64,000 nt of DNA from an uncultured Alphaproteobacteria bacterium (GTDB lineage: Bacteria > Pseudomonadota > Alphaproteobacteria > RF32 > CAG-239), in contig CASZWJ010000002.1 of assembly GCA_949493535.1 (NCBI GenBank), positions 1 through 64,000 of the forward strand, read 5' to 3'. The notes under the pieces were generated by a model, which was not told where the DNA came from, made no database searches, and saw nothing but the letters and a program-made list of their open reading frames with translations. This document shows positions 27,065 through 36,894 of the stretch, piece by piece; positions within the stretch are counted from its first letter, which is position 1, and each line of letters opens with the position of its first letter. Position numbers and translations under genes: made by a program.

Positions 27065-28750
27065 ATGCCAAATTTGTTGAAAAATAATTCTTTTATTTTG
27101 TTTCTGTTTTTGATTTCAGGCGGATTGATTTCTGCTTTCTTGCAATATGAAGCGGTATGGGACTTTATAAATTATCATTATTTTAATGCCTGGGCTTTTA
27201 TTAATGGCCGTGTCGGATATGATGTGCTGCTTGCCGGTCTAAACAGCTTTTTTAATCCTTTGGCAGATGTACCGCTTTATTATATGATAGAATATCTGAA
27301 TGATTATCCGCGCATTATTTATTTTATTCAGGGATTATGGTTCGGTGCTTTATGGTTTGTTTTTTATAAAATTTGTTTGATGTATTTGGATGTAACAACA
27401 CTCAGAGACAAACTGGTGTTGATTCTTTGCCTGTTGATTGCTTTGAGCGGATATGCGACTTTTAAGCAAATCGGAACATCGACCAATGAGGTTATGCTTG
27501 CGTTTTTGGTTATGTCCGGGTTATATCTGCTTTTAAAAGAACTTTTTGAAATAAAAAGCGGTAATTGGAAAACTTTTGTTTTGTCGGGTTTTCTTTTCGG
27601 TTCGGCTATGGGATTGAAACTGACGGCTTTTATTTATTGTGTTGTTATCGGTTTTTGTTTGATTGTTTTTTATAAGCAGGTTAAATTTCCTATCAGGAAT
27701 ATTTTATTGTTTACATTTTCCGGTTTGATCGGCTTTTTAGTTTTTGACGGCTTTTGGTTATGGAAAATGTGGCAGATGTTTGAGAACCCGTTTTTCCCTT
27801 TTGCCAATAGATTTTTTAAATCGAGTTGGCTGAGTGTTCATAATTTTACGGATAATAATTTTACGCCTAAAAATTGGTCTGATTTTGCTTTGTGGCCCCT
27901 GATTCAGTCTTTTTCTTTTCAGCGTGATGAAGGGAAAATGTTTGTTGCCGATATGCGCCCTGCGGTTATTTATTTTATATTTATCGGTTCAGTCTTTGTG
28001 TGGCTTGCCAAAGGAGTTAAAAATAAAAATTTTGCCATTAATCCTAAATGGGGATTTCTTATTTTATTCTTTTTGCTGACATATGTTATGTGGGCGGCGG
28101 TTTTTTCTATTGTGCGTTATTATATCGTATGGGAAATGCTGGCTGCAATTTTCATAGTTAAAGCTATATTTGGCTTTTCTCCTAAATCGGTTATCGGCGA
28201 AGGGTTATATTATTCTTTTTTGTTGCTTTTGACATTTAGCTTGTTAAGTACGGCTTATTTTTCGGATAAATGGGGCAGACGCTATGATTATAAAAAGATA
28301 CCGACGAAGCAAGACCATTATTTTTGGGTTGATGATAATGTTTTAATACCCGATAATACGTTATTTATAATGTTTGATTTGCCTTCGTCAGCTTTGTTCG
28401 TTGAGTATTTTAAGCGTAATCCGACAATCCGAGGCATAAATGTGATGCAAGGATCTTATATTGCAGAATATGACGACGGAAGAAAGTTTGATTATTTCAA
28501 TTATCATCCGAAATGGTTGGAAGAAAAAAGAAAAATAATAAACGGGCATGAGGGCATGGTCTTTTTAATTACCGTTAGAGAGAACGTTAATAACCTTGAT
28601 TTCTCTAAAGAAGAGATTTTTGACAGCTATGAATGCAAGACGTTAAAAAACAATATGGTTCCTTTTGCTCAAATTTGTGTTCCCAAAAAGCTTTCGAAAG
28701 TATTGTTTAAAAAACAAGGCGATTCAGATAATGCCGAAAATATTAGGTAA
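27065..28750 (+). CDS. Polytopic GT-C-like membrane protein, paralogue 1
   Basis: 561 residues with about ten to twelve hydrophobic segments. The N-terminal outer loop has the block shared by all four paralogues here, WDF.NYHY.N.WAF.N.R..YD, then FNPLADVPLYYMIEYLNDYP. A second conserved point is the segment TSTNEVMLAFLV near residue 145, and a soluble C-terminal domain follows. An acidic residue in the first periplasmic loop and the overall layout fit GT-C glycosyltransferases that use polyprenyl-phosphate sugars, but this is inference; no named family is recognised. In this copy the block reads WDFINYHYFN. Confidence 0.6.
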   Translation: MPNLLKNNSFILFLFLISGGLISAFLQYEAVWDFINYHYFNAWAFINGRVGYDVLLAGLNSFFNPLADVPLYYMIEYLNDYPRIIYFIQGLWFGALWFVFYKICLMYLDVTTLRDKLVLILCLLIALSGYATFKQIGTSTNEVMLAFLVMSGLYLLLKELFEIKSGNWKTFVLSGFLFGSAMGLKLTAFIYCVVIGFCLIVFYKQVKFPIRNILLFTFSGLIGFLVFDGFWLWKMWQMFENPFFPFANRFFKSSWLSVHNFTDNNFTPKNWSDFALWPLIQSFSFQRDEGKMFVADMRPAVIYFIFIGSVFVWLAKGVKNKNFAINPKWGFLILFFLLTYVMWAAVFSIVRYYIVWEMLAAIFIVKAIFGFSPKSVIGEGLYYSFLLLLTFSLLSTAYFSDKWGRRYDYKKIPTKQDHYFWVDDNVLIPDNTLFIMFDLPSSALFVEYFKRNPTIRGINVMQGSYIAEYDDGRKFDYFNYHPKWLEEKRKIINGHEGMVFLITVRENVNNLDFSKEEIFDSYECKTLKNNMVPFAQICVPKKLSKVLFKKQGDSDNAENIR

Positions 28751-28828
28751 CATTGTGTAAAAAATAAACAAAATTTAGACAGTGGCGGCTAATGCTTATA
28801 TTCTGTTTCTTAGATTAAGGAGCAGGGT

Positions 28829-30484
28829 ATGCGCGCAAAGATTTATTTTGATTTTTTTATATTGTTTTCATTGCTTGCATTGGGAATGATTTTGGGCGCC
28901 TGCTTCATGTTTGAGTTTTCATGGGATTTTGCCAATTATCATTATTATAACCCTTGGGCTTTTTTTAATGGCAGGCTGGGATATGACATAGCACCGGCAT
29001 CGGTGAATACATATTTTAACCCGCTTATAGATATACCTTTTTATTCTCTGGTAAAATATTTTAATGATTCGCCACAATTCGTTTCCGCTGTTCAAGGAAG
29101 CTATTACGGTATTTTGCTTTTTGTTTTTTACAAAATCTGTCTGTTGTTTTTTGCCGGTTCAAAAGGGCAAAAAGTATTAAAAACGCTTTTGGCGTTGCTT
29201 ATCGGCGGAACAGGGTATGCAACGTTTATGCAAATTTCCACAACGACAAATGAGATTCAGATTGCAATATTGGTTTTGTCCGGCTTTTATTTCTTAGCCA
29301 AAGAATTCAGCCCGTGTAAAAGCGGAAAAAATACGGCATTTATATTGTCGGGACTTTTATTCGGGACGGCATTGGGGTTGAAGTTGACGGCGGTGATTTA
29401 TTGCGCGGCTTCGGGTATCAGCCTGATTTTAATGTTTCGCCATATAGAGCGCCCTCTGGTTAAAATCGGAATTTTTACAATTTCGGGCTTGCTTGCTTTT
29501 CTTGCTGTTAACGGATATTGGATGTGGCAGATGTGGTTGCATTTTGGCAATCCGCTATTTCCGTTTGCAAATGCGATTTTCAAATCAGAGTATTATGATT
29601 TGGCAAATTTTTCTGATAGGCGTTATCTTCCCAAAAATTGGGTGCAGTTTGTTTTTTATCCGTTTTTCTGGGCGTCTCATGATAAACGATATGTAGGAGA
29701 ACATGTGTTTATTGATCCCAGATTTGCCGTTTTGTCATTGATTGCGTTTGCTTGGCTGCTTATGTTTGTTAAAAGAAAGACACAAACGTCTTTGTTTAAT
29801 AAATTTTTATATCTTTTTATGTTTACAAGTTATGCAATTTGGCTCTCTTTGTTTTCGATTATCCGCTATCTTATACCGATAGAGATGCTGGCTGCGATTG
29901 TTATCGTTCAAGTATTATGGTATGTGAAAACAGAGAAAATTTGGCAGCAGATTTTGATTTATCCGTTTATTGTTGTCTTTATCTTTATTTTGACAACTGT
30001 TTTTAGAGAAAGTGAGTCATGGGGAACGCGTGCGGGCAGTGAAAAAATTATTGATGTCGAAAATGTTGAAGTTAAGGATAATAGCCTGATTTTTCTTTAT
30101 AACATGCCGTCAGCGGCGATAGGGGCTTGGTTTGCCGATAAGGCGGAAAATGTCAGGTTGCTGGGAACTTTGCAGTTTAATGCGGTTGAAATGAAAGGAA
30201 CTGATTTTTCGGACAGAAAAATGTTTAGGAAAATTAAAGATGATTTGATTTCACAACATAACGGCGATATAATTGCTTTGGTTCGCCTATGGTGTTCAAA
30301 GCAATGTTTGGATAAGATAGCCGAAGATAAAATGTTGCAAGATATGTATTGCCGAGAGCTTAAGAACAATCTGGATTCCAATGTTTTTGTCTGTCGTTAT
30401 CAAAAATGGTTTGAAGGCAATCAAAAGGGGTTGGAAAAATTAATTCAGGACAGAAATAATATGATTTCATGGTCTATACGTTGA
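28829..30484 (+). CDS. Polytopic GT-C-like membrane protein, paralogue 2
   Basis: 551 residues, the most diverged of the four copies. The loop reads WDFANYHYYNPWAFFNGRLG and is followed by FNPLIDIPFYSLVKYFND. It also has TTTNEIQIAILVLSG and GLKLTAVIYCAASG. AAGGAGCAGGGT precedes the ATG. Unlike the others, its soluble tail has a Cys pair (WCSKQCLDKI). It is followed after 17 nt by the GT2 gene and is probably cotranscribed with it. Confidence 0.6.
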   Translation: MRAKIYFDFFILFSLLALGMILGACFMFEFSWDFANYHYYNPWAFFNGRLGYDIAPASVNTYFNPLIDIPFYSLVKYFNDSPQFVSAVQGSYYGILLFVFYKICLLFFAGSKGQKVLKTLLALLIGGTGYATFMQISTTTNEIQIAILVLSGFYFLAKEFSPCKSGKNTAFILSGLLFGTALGLKLTAVIYCAASGISLILMFRHIERPLVKIGIFTISGLLAFLAVNGYWMWQMWLHFGNPLFPFANAIFKSEYYDLANFSDRRYLPKNWVQFVFYPFFWASHDKRYVGEHVFIDPRFAVLSLIAFAWLLMFVKRKTQTSLFNKFLYLFMFTSYAIWLSLFSIIRYLIPIEMLAAIVIVQVLWYVKTEKIWQQILIYPFIVVFIFILTTVFRESESWGTRAGSEKIIDVENVEVKDNSLIFLYNMPSAAIGAWFADKAENVRLLGTLQFNAVEMKGTDFSDRKMFRKIKDDLISQHNGDIIALVRLWCSKQCLDKIAEDKMLQDMYCRELKNNLDSNVFVCRYQKWFEGNQKGLEKLIQDRNNMISWSIR

Positions 30485-30501
30485 TTTATAGGAGAAAAGT
30501 G

Positions 30502-31434
30502 ATGGCACGGGAAAATGTGGCGGTTATTATACCCTGTTATAATGAAGAAGTGGCAATAGCCAAAGTGGTTGATGATTTTAAGCAGATTTTGCCTGAAGCC
30601 AAAATTTATGTCTATGACAACAATTCTTCCGACAAAACGATAGAAGTGGCTCAAAAAGCCGGCGCGATTGTTCGCAGTGAACCGTATCAGGGAAAGGGAA
30701 ACGTTGTCCGCCGTATGTTTGCCGATATTGATGCTGACGTTTATGTGATGAGCGACGGTGATGAGACTTATGATTTAAAACGGACGCCGGAATTAATCAA
30801 AGAGCTGGTTGACAATAACCTCGACATGGTTGTCGGAGCGCGTAAAGAAGTTGATTTGGCGGCTTATCGTGTCGGACACCGCTGGGGAAATGCGGTATTG
30901 ACCAAGTTGGTGCAAAGCTTTTTCAGGCATGAGTTGGTTGACATGCTTTCCGGTTTCAGGGTTTTTTCCAAACGTTTTGTGAAAACGTTTCCTGCTCAGT
31001 CCGGCGGTTTTGAAATTGAGACCGAGCTGACGGTTCATGCCTTGTCTTCGCGTATTCCGATGAAAGAAATCGATACGGATTATTTTGCCCGTCCCGAAGG
31101 TTCTGTCAGCAAGCTTTCGACATATCGCGACGGTATCCGCATTTTGGCAATGATTGTTAATCTGGTTAAAGATGAACGCCCGCTGCTGTTTTTCAGCCTG
31201 CTCGGAATTTTGTTTATGATTCTGTCGCTTGTTTTCGGTATTCCTGTGATCGGGCAATATCTTGAAACAGGGTTGGTTCCGAGAATGCCGACGACGGTTT
31301 TGTCAACCGGTTTGATGATTTGTGCCGTTGTCAGCCTGCTTGTCGGCTTTGTTTTGGACAGCGTTTCAAAAAGCCGCAAAGAGGTTAGGCGAATGGCTTA
31401 TTTGAATTATAATCCGGTTCGTGAAGGCAACTAA
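30502..31434 (+). CDS. GT2 family glycosyltransferase (polyprenyl-phosphate sugar synthase-like)
   Basis: The N-terminal GT-A domain begins AVIIPCYNEEVAIAKVVDDF. It carries YVYDNNSSDKT and the metal-binding DxD-type element in VMSDGDETYDLK (about residues 82-93), then SGFRVFSKRFVKTFP. Two C-terminal hydrophobic segments (about 225-290) anchor it in the membrane. This is the layout of enzymes that load a sugar onto a polyprenyl phosphate, the donor type used by GT-C enzymes, which fits the four flanking GT-C-like genes. AGGAG sits 7 nt before the ATG at 30502; the frame extends upstream into the previous gene without support. Confidence 0.85.
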   Translation: MARENVAVIIPCYNEEVAIAKVVDDFKQILPEAKIYVYDNNSSDKTIEVAQKAGAIVRSEPYQGKGNVVRRMFADIDADVYVMSDGDETYDLKRTPELIKELVDNNLDMVVGARKEVDLAAYRVGHRWGNAVLTKLVQSFFRHELVDMLSGFRVFSKRFVKTFPAQSGGFEIETELTVHALSSRIPMKEIDTDYFARPEGSVSKLSTYRDGIRILAMIVNLVKDERPLLFFSLLGILFMILSLVFGIPVIGQYLETGLVPRMPTTVLSTGLMICAVVSLLVGFVLDSVSKSRKEVRRMAYLNYNPVREGN

Positions 31435-31457
31435 TGTAGAAGGCAATCCGGATATTG

Positions 31458-31520
31458 TTAAATTAACCGTAAATTATAATAATATCCTTGCAAAAGCCGT
31501 TGCTTCAATTTTATTGTCAG
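31458..31520 (+). other. Imperfect stem-loop between GT2 and paralogue 3
   Basis: GGATATTGTTA (about 31449-31459) pairs with TAATAATATCC (about 31477-31487) apart from one mismatch, with further pairing of GGCAA outside. It lacks the GTAC centre of the five palindromic elements and has no U run, so it is not a clear terminator. Confidence 0.3.
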
Positions 31521-31580
31521 CTTCGCTTTCGACAAGATTTCCGGAAAGAATATTTTATTAATGGCGGATAAGCGAAAATC

Positions 31581-33191
31581 ATGATTGAAAACAAAATTAA
31601 ACCCTTCGTTTTGTTCCTGCTTTTTCTTGTTTGCGGCGGGGTAATCAGCATTGCTTTGAAGTTTGAGCATATGTGGGATTTTGCCAATTATCATTATTAT
31701 AATCCATGGGCTTTTTTGAATAATCGGGTCAATTATGATATTGCCGTTGCGGGAATTAATGCTTATTACAGCCCTTTTGCAGATATTCCGCTTTATTATC
31801 TGATAAAATATTTTAACGATTATCCTAACCTTATTTATTTTGCACAAGGTTTATGGTTTGGCGCCTTGGGTTTTGTTATGTTTAAGGTATCGGAATTGTT
31901 TTTTGCAGATGTACGGAAGGTTCTCTTTGCTTTGTTATTGGGATTGAGCGGTTATGCCGTATTCTTTCAGATAGGTACAAGCACAAATGAGATAATGCTT
32001 TCTTGTTTTGTCATGTTGAGCCTGTATCTGCTGTTGCGCGAGATTTTTATTCTGAGGCAGGGGCGTTATCGTATTTTTTTATTGGCGGGATTAATAGCCG
32101 GAGTGGCGCTGGGATTAAAGTTAACCAGTATTATTTATGTGTTGCCGCTTGGATTATCTTTGATTTGTTTTGCCAAAAATATTCCTCATCCTACTAAAAA
32201 TATCGGGATATTTGTGCTGGGCGGCTTAATAGGCTTTTTGCTTATTGACGGTATCTGGTTGTGGAAAATGCAGGTGTTGTTCGGTAATCCGTTTTTTCCT
32301 TTTCTTAATAAATTTTTTCAATCTGAGTATTTTGAAATCAGAAATTATACGGATGAGCGTTTCCTGCCAAAAAGTTTAGCAGATGCTTTGCTGCTGCCTT
32401 TTCATTGGGCTTTTAATACCTTTAGGGCAGACGGCAATACTATTGCGGTAGATTTTCGCTGGGCTGTTTTATTTGTATTGGCTTTCATTGCTGCGGGAAG
32501 ACTTTTTTACAAAAAGGAAAAGCCAAAGGCAGAAACAGCTTTTTTGATTGTTTTTACATTATTGTCTTATTGTTTCTGGATAAAGCTGTTTGCAATCGGG
32601 CGATATATGGTTGTGTTGGAGCTTTGTTCGGCGATATTGGCGGTCAAGGCAATTGTTTATTTGCTTCCCCGGCGGGAGAAAGTGAAGACGGTTTATTGGC
32701 AAGTTGTTTCCGCTTTGTTTTTTGTTGCCATGCTTACGCCGATTTTCAGCCAGATTTGGGGATGCCGAAATTGTGTTGTTGATAATAATATGTTTTCTCA
32801 GTTTGTTGCGGTTGACGGCGTCAAAATACCGGATAATACGCTGTTGATGTTTTATAATTATCCGTCTGCGGCATTGCTTCCTTATTTTTCCGGAACGGCA
32901 GACAATATTCGCGGCGTTTCTATCAAACAGAAAAATTATCTGACGGCGGACGGAGAGACCGATGTTTTTAATGCAATCCCTAAATGGAAGAAAGCAAAGG
33001 AAGATGCTCTGAATAGTCACAAAGGGCTGCGGGTTGCCGTTTTTGCCGTTGAAGATGAAGAAACAATTGAGGCTTTGTTGAAAACGGACGATTTGCTCAA
33101 GGGAATGGTTTGTAAGAGGAAGCGAAGCAACATAATTCCGTCATACCATTTTTGCGTGGCTGCAGACAAGCAAAGCGAGATATTCAAATGA
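31581..33191 (+). CDS. Polytopic GT-C-like membrane protein, paralogue 3
   Basis: 536 residues; the loop reads WDFANYHYYNPWAFLNNRVN. It is closely related to paralogue 4: both carry LSGYAVFFQIGTSTNEIM, VDGVKIPDNTLLMFYNYPSA and the same C-terminal style ending in a short Cys-containing segment. The last codon overlaps the start of paralogue 4 (ATGA), which points to translational coupling and recent tandem duplication of copies 3 and 4. Confidence 0.6.
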   Translation: MIENKIKPFVLFLLFLVCGGVISIALKFEHMWDFANYHYYNPWAFLNNRVNYDIAVAGINAYYSPFADIPLYYLIKYFNDYPNLIYFAQGLWFGALGFVMFKVSELFFADVRKVLFALLLGLSGYAVFFQIGTSTNEIMLSCFVMLSLYLLLREIFILRQGRYRIFLLAGLIAGVALGLKLTSIIYVLPLGLSLICFAKNIPHPTKNIGIFVLGGLIGFLLIDGIWLWKMQVLFGNPFFPFLNKFFQSEYFEIRNYTDERFLPKSLADALLLPFHWAFNTFRADGNTIAVDFRWAVLFVLAFIAAGRLFYKKEKPKAETAFLIVFTLLSYCFWIKLFAIGRYMVVLELCSAILAVKAIVYLLPRREKVKTVYWQVVSALFFVAMLTPIFSQIWGCRNCVVDNNMFSQFVAVDGVKIPDNTLLMFYNYPSAALLPYFSGTADNIRGVSIKQKNYLTADGETDVFNAIPKWKKAKEDALNSHKGLRVAVFAVEDEETIEALLKTDDLLKGMVCKRKRSNIIPSYHFCVAADKQSEIFK

Positions 33192-34804
33192 TGCTAAAAA
33201 ATTACTTTTCCAAAGACCTGATGTTGCTGTTATTATTTCTCACCGGCGGCGGCTTGGTTTCGATGCTGCTTAAATATGAAGTTTTATGGGATTTTGCCAA
33301 TTATCATTATTATAACCCATGGGCTTTTGTGAATAATCGAATCAATTATGATATTGCTGTTGCCGGTATCAACGGTTTTTTTAATCCGCTGGCAGATATT
33401 CCGCTTTATTATCTGATAGAATATTTTAACGATTATCCGAATTTAATTTATTTTGCGCAGGGTTTATGGTTTGGCGCCTTAGGTTTTATCATTTTTAAAA
33501 TTGCCGGATTATTTTTTGCAGACATGCGTCCGGTTTTATTGGTTTTGCTGCTGGGGCTGAGCGGTTATGCGGTATTCTTTCAAATAGGAACGAGTACTAA
33601 TGAAATCATGATAAGTTGTTTTTTGTTGTTCAGCCTTTATCTGATTTTAAGGATATTGGGCAAAAAAAGCGAAGCCGGCAGCCGTTTGTTTTTTGCCTCA
33701 GGAATAATGTCCGGAGTGGCACTGGGATTGAAGCTGACAGCAATCATTTATTGTATTGGTTTGGGAGCAGGCTTAATTTTCTTTTATAAGAAAATACCGC
33801 ATCCGGTTGAAAATATTTTGATGTTTGCTCTGGGCGGTTTATCCGGATTTTTGTTGATTGATGGTTTCTGGCTGTGGAAAATGTGGGAACTGTTTGGCAA
33901 TCCGTTATATCCGTATGCTAATAAGATTTTTCAATCGGAATATTTTGAGATCAGAAATTATACGGATGGCCGTTTTCTTCCGCAAACTTGGGCAGAATAT
34001 GTGTTTTGGCCTTTTTATTGGGCTGTCAGAACCAGCCATCCGGCTGATCAGGCTGTCGTTATTGATTTTCGCTGGGGCATTTTATCCGTATTGGCGTTTG
34101 TTGCGGCCGGCAAAGGAGTTGCACTAAAATCAAAACCTGCGGATACAACTGCTTTTTTAATTGTTTTTACGGTGTTGTCTTATTTTGTGTGGGTTAGTTT
34201 TTTTGCAATCCGGCGGTATATGATTCTGCTGGAGATATGCGGTATGCTGCTGTCTGTAAAAGCCGTTATATTTTTAGTTCCTAAGAAGCGAAAAAAGCTT
34301 TATTTCTTTTTTATTTCCATATTATTTTTGGTGGCGATGCTGACGCCTGTTTTGTCACAGAAATGGGGCGGCCGCATTTTCAGCGGCGAAAAAGAGGCTT
34401 TTGACCGCTTTGTTGCGGTTGACGGTGTCAAAATACCGGATAATACGCTGTTGATGTTTTATAATTATCCTTCAGCGGCATTGCTTCCTTATTTTTCCAG
34501 AACGGCGGAAAATATCCGCGGCGTTTCAATCCGGCAAAAAAGTTATTTTGCGGCCGACGGCGAAGAAGACGTTTTTAATGCCAATACAAAATGGCGCAGA
34601 AAAAAGGCCGAAGCAATCCTTTTGCATAAGGGGCTGAAAGTTGCCGTGATTTCAAGAGAAAATGCCGATACGGTAAAAAAAATGCTTGAAACGGAATTTT
34701 TGTTAAAAGGTATGTTTTGTTGGCAAAAGCGCAGCAATATTGTTCCGGGATTGTATTTTTGTGTTCGGCCTGATAAGCAACAGGAGATTTTTGCCGGTGA
34801 ATGA
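33188..34804 (+). CDS. Polytopic GT-C-like membrane protein, paralogue 4
   Basis: 538 residues from the ATG at 33188, which overlaps the stop of paralogue 3. Shared with copy 3 are the N-terminal loop WDFANYHYYNPWAFVNNR, GTSTNEIMISCFLLFSLYL and the soluble-domain block VDGVKIPDNTLLMFYNYPSA. Around ten membrane helices are visible. No terminator is obvious between it and clpP. Role by inference: transfer of a sugar from a lipid-linked donor to a cell-surface glycan or protein. Confidence 0.6.
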   Translation: MMLKNYFSKDLMLLLLFLTGGGLVSMLLKYEVLWDFANYHYYNPWAFVNNRINYDIAVAGINGFFNPLADIPLYYLIEYFNDYPNLIYFAQGLWFGALGFIIFKIAGLFFADMRPVLLVLLLGLSGYAVFFQIGTSTNEIMISCFLLFSLYLILRILGKKSEAGSRLFFASGIMSGVALGLKLTAIIYCIGLGAGLIFFYKKIPHPVENILMFALGGLSGFLLIDGFWLWKMWELFGNPLYPYANKIFQSEYFEIRNYTDGRFLPQTWAEYVFWPFYWAVRTSHPADQAVVIDFRWGILSVLAFVAAGKGVALKSKPADTTAFLIVFTVLSYFVWVSFFAIRRYMILLEICGMLLSVKAVIFLVPKKRKKLYFFFISILFLVAMLTPVLSQKWGGRIFSGEKEAFDRFVAVDGVKIPDNTLLMFYNYPSAALLPYFSRTAENIRGVSIRQKSYFAADGEEDVFNANTKWRRKKAEAILLHKGLKVAVISRENADTVKKMLETEFLLKGMFCWQKRSNIVPGLYFCVRPDKQQEIFAGE

Positions 34805-34913
34805 AAGACTGTTTTCAAACTTTTTTGTTTTTATTCGTATTTCTTTACCATTTATTGATTATATTTAGATATTGTCGAATAAATAGTTGGATTTATTGTT
34901 TGAGGAAAACAAA

Positions 34914-35543
34914 ATGATTGAAAAAAGTTCTTTAGATGTTTTTAGAAACAGTCTGGTTCCGATGGTTATTGAACAGACTTCCAAAGGCGAGCGTTCTTTT
35001 GATATTTATTCTCGTTTGCTCAAAGAAAGAATTATCTTTTTGACCGGCGAGGTTAATGACGATATTTCTTCTCTGGTATGCGCTCAGCTTTTGTTTCTGG
35101 AATCGGAAAATCCGAAAAAAGATATTTTCATGTATATCAATTCTCCCGGCGGTTCGGTTACTGCCGGTATGGCGATGTATGATACTATGCAGTATATTTC
35201 CTGCGATGTGGCGACTATGACAATAGGCCAGGCTTGTTCTATGGGGTCTCTTTTGCTGACTGCCGGCGCTAAGGGAAAACGTTTTTCTCTGCCTAATTCG
35301 CAGATTATGATTCACCAGCCGTCAGGCGGTGCCAGAGGGCAGGCCGCAGATATTGAAATTCAGGCCAATTTGATTTTGGCGATGAGAAAGCGCCTTAACC
35401 AATTGTATGTCAAACATACCGGACAAAAACTCAGCGTTATTGAAAAAGCAATGGACCGCGATAATTTTATGACGCCGGAAGAAGCTAAAAAATTCGGTTT
35501 GATTGACCATATTATTACTAACCGTGCAGATATGTTGAAATAG
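34914..35543 (+). CDS. clpP: ATP-dependent Clp protease proteolytic subunit
   Basis: Serine protease subunit that forms a 14-mer barrel with ClpX or ClpA. The catalytic triad is visible: Ser in [14 protein letters not shown], His in [13 protein letters not shown], and Asp in the following C-terminal half ([19 protein letters not shown]). [20 protein letters not shown] is the oxyanion-loop region. The start at ATG 34914, after GAGGAAAACAAA, gives 209 residues. clpX follows after 10 nt. Confidence 0.97.
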   Translation: MIEKSSLDVFRNSLVPMVIEQTSKGERSFDIYSRLLKERIIFLTGEVNDDISSLVCAQLLFLESENPKKDIFMYINSPGGSVTAGMAMYDTMQYISCDVATMTIGQACSMGSLLLTAGAKGKRFSLPNSQIMIHQPSGGARGQAADIEIQANLILAMRKRLNQLYVKHTGQKLSVIEKAMDRDNFMTPEEAKKFGLIDHIITNRADMLK

Positions 35544-35553
35544 GAATACGATT

Positions 35554-36816
35554 ATGACAGATAATTCAGATAACGGCGAAGTATTATACTGTTCGTTCTG
35601 CGGCAAAAGCCAGTCCGAAGTTAAAAAATTGGTAGCCGGGCGCGGCGTTTATATTTGTGACGAATGTATTGAAGTCTGCATTAACATCGTTGCGGACGAA
35701 ATGGCTGAAGAAGCTAAAAAACACGGCGGGATTGATTCTGAAAATCTGCCGACCCCGTCCAAAATCAAAGAATTTTTGGATCAATATGTCATCGGGCAGG
35801 ATCATGCAAAACGCGTGTTGGCCGTTGCCGTCTATAACCATTATAAACGTTTGAACTGCATTGATAAAAAATCTGATGTCGACGTGGCTAAATCCAATGT
35901 GGTGCTGATTGGCTCGACCGGCAGCGGCAAAACGCTGCTTGCCCAGACTTTGGCCAAGATTTTGGATGTGCCTTTTGCTATTGCAGATGCCACGACCCTG
36001 ACCGAAGCCGGCTATGTCGGCGAAGATGTCGAGAATATCATTTTGAAGCTGGTTCAGTCTGCCAATTATGATATTGAAAAAGCTCAGCGCGGCATTGTTT
36101 ATATTGACGAGATTGATAAAATTACCCGCAAGACCGACGGGCCGTCGATTACGCGCGACGTGTCGGGCGAGGGTGTGCAACAGGCTTTGCTTAAGATTAT
36201 TGAAGGTACGATTGCCAATGTCCCGCCGCAGGGCGGACGCAAGCATCCGCAGCAAGAATTTTTGCATGTTGATACGACCAATATCCTCTTTATTTGCGGC
36301 GGCGCTTTCTCCGGTTTGGAAAAAATCGTCGGGCGCAGAGGCAAAGAATCTTCAATCGGTTTCGGCGCTGAAGTGAGAGGGCCGGACGAGCGCCGTGTCG
36401 GAGAAATTTTGCAGGAAGTCGAGCCGGAAGATTTGCTGAAATATGGTTTGATTCCCGAATTTGTCGGTCGTCTGCCTGTTATTGCAACTTTGGAAGATTT
36501 GGATGAAAAAGCTTTAATCAAAGTTTTGACAGAGCCCAAAAACGCTTTGGTTCGCCAATATGCCACCCTGTTTGATATGGAACATGTCAAACTGACCTTT
36601 ACGGACGGCGCATTGAAAGCTATTGCCAAAAAGGCAATCGAACGCAAGACCGGCGCTCGCGGCCTGCGCGCCATTATGGAGGAAAATCTGCTGGAATTGA
36701 TGTATGATATTCCCGATAAGAAAGATGTTGTTGAAATCGTGATTGACGAGAAAGTTATCAACGACAAAAAAGCTCCGAAATATATTTGCAGAAAAGCAGA
36801 TAAAAAGTCTGCATAA
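35554..36816 (+). CDS. clpX: ATP-dependent Clp protease ATP-binding subunit ClpX
   Basis: AAA+ unfoldase that feeds substrates to ClpP. The N-terminal zinc-binding domain ([11 protein letters not shown] ... [10 protein letters not shown], residues 10-40) binds adaptors. Walker A is [12 protein letters not shown] (about residue 122) and Walker B is [11 protein letters not shown]. The IGF loop that docks on ClpP is represented by [11 protein letters not shown]. The C-terminal sensor region is [20 protein letters not shown]. The 420-residue length is standard, in the usual clpP-clpX order. Confidence 0.97.
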   Translation: MTDNSDNGEVLYCSFCGKSQSEVKKLVAGRGVYICDECIEVCINIVADEMAEEAKKHGGIDSENLPTPSKIKEFLDQYVIGQDHAKRVLAVAVYNHYKRLNCIDKKSDVDVAKSNVVLIGSTGSGKTLLAQTLAKILDVPFAIADATTLTEAGYVGEDVENIILKLVQSANYDIEKAQRGIVYIDEIDKITRKTDGPSITRDVSGEGVQQALLKIIEGTIANVPPQGGRKHPQQEFLHVDTTNILFICGGAFSGLEKIVGRRGKESSIGFGAEVRGPDERRVGEILQEVEPEDLLKYGLIPEFVGRLPVIATLEDLDEKALIKVLTEPKNALVRQYATLFDMEHVKLTFTDGALKAIAKKAIERKTGARGLRAIMEENLLELMYDIPDKKDVVEIVIDEKVINDKKAPKYICRKADKKSA

Positions 36817-36828
36817 GCGGATAAAAGG

Positions 36829-36860
36829 AAAAAGCCGTAACCGAGAGTTGCGGCTTTTTC
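36829..36860 (+). terminator. Terminator after clpX
   Basis: AAAGCCGTAAC/GTTGCGGCTTT with a small loop is followed by TTTTTC. Confidence 0.75.
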
Positions 36861-36894
36861 TGTTGTCTGAATAAGAAGAAACGGCGAGGGATCA

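Noticed and set aside
31458..31847. Minus-strand frame over the GT2-paralogue 3 gap
   Set aside because: It overlaps the start of paralogue 3 on the opposite strand and shows no domain; a shadow frame.
27065..34804. Prophage or insertion-sequence origin of the accessory blocks
   Set aside because: No integrase, transposase, phage structural gene or flanking target duplication was seen at this block or at the RTX array.
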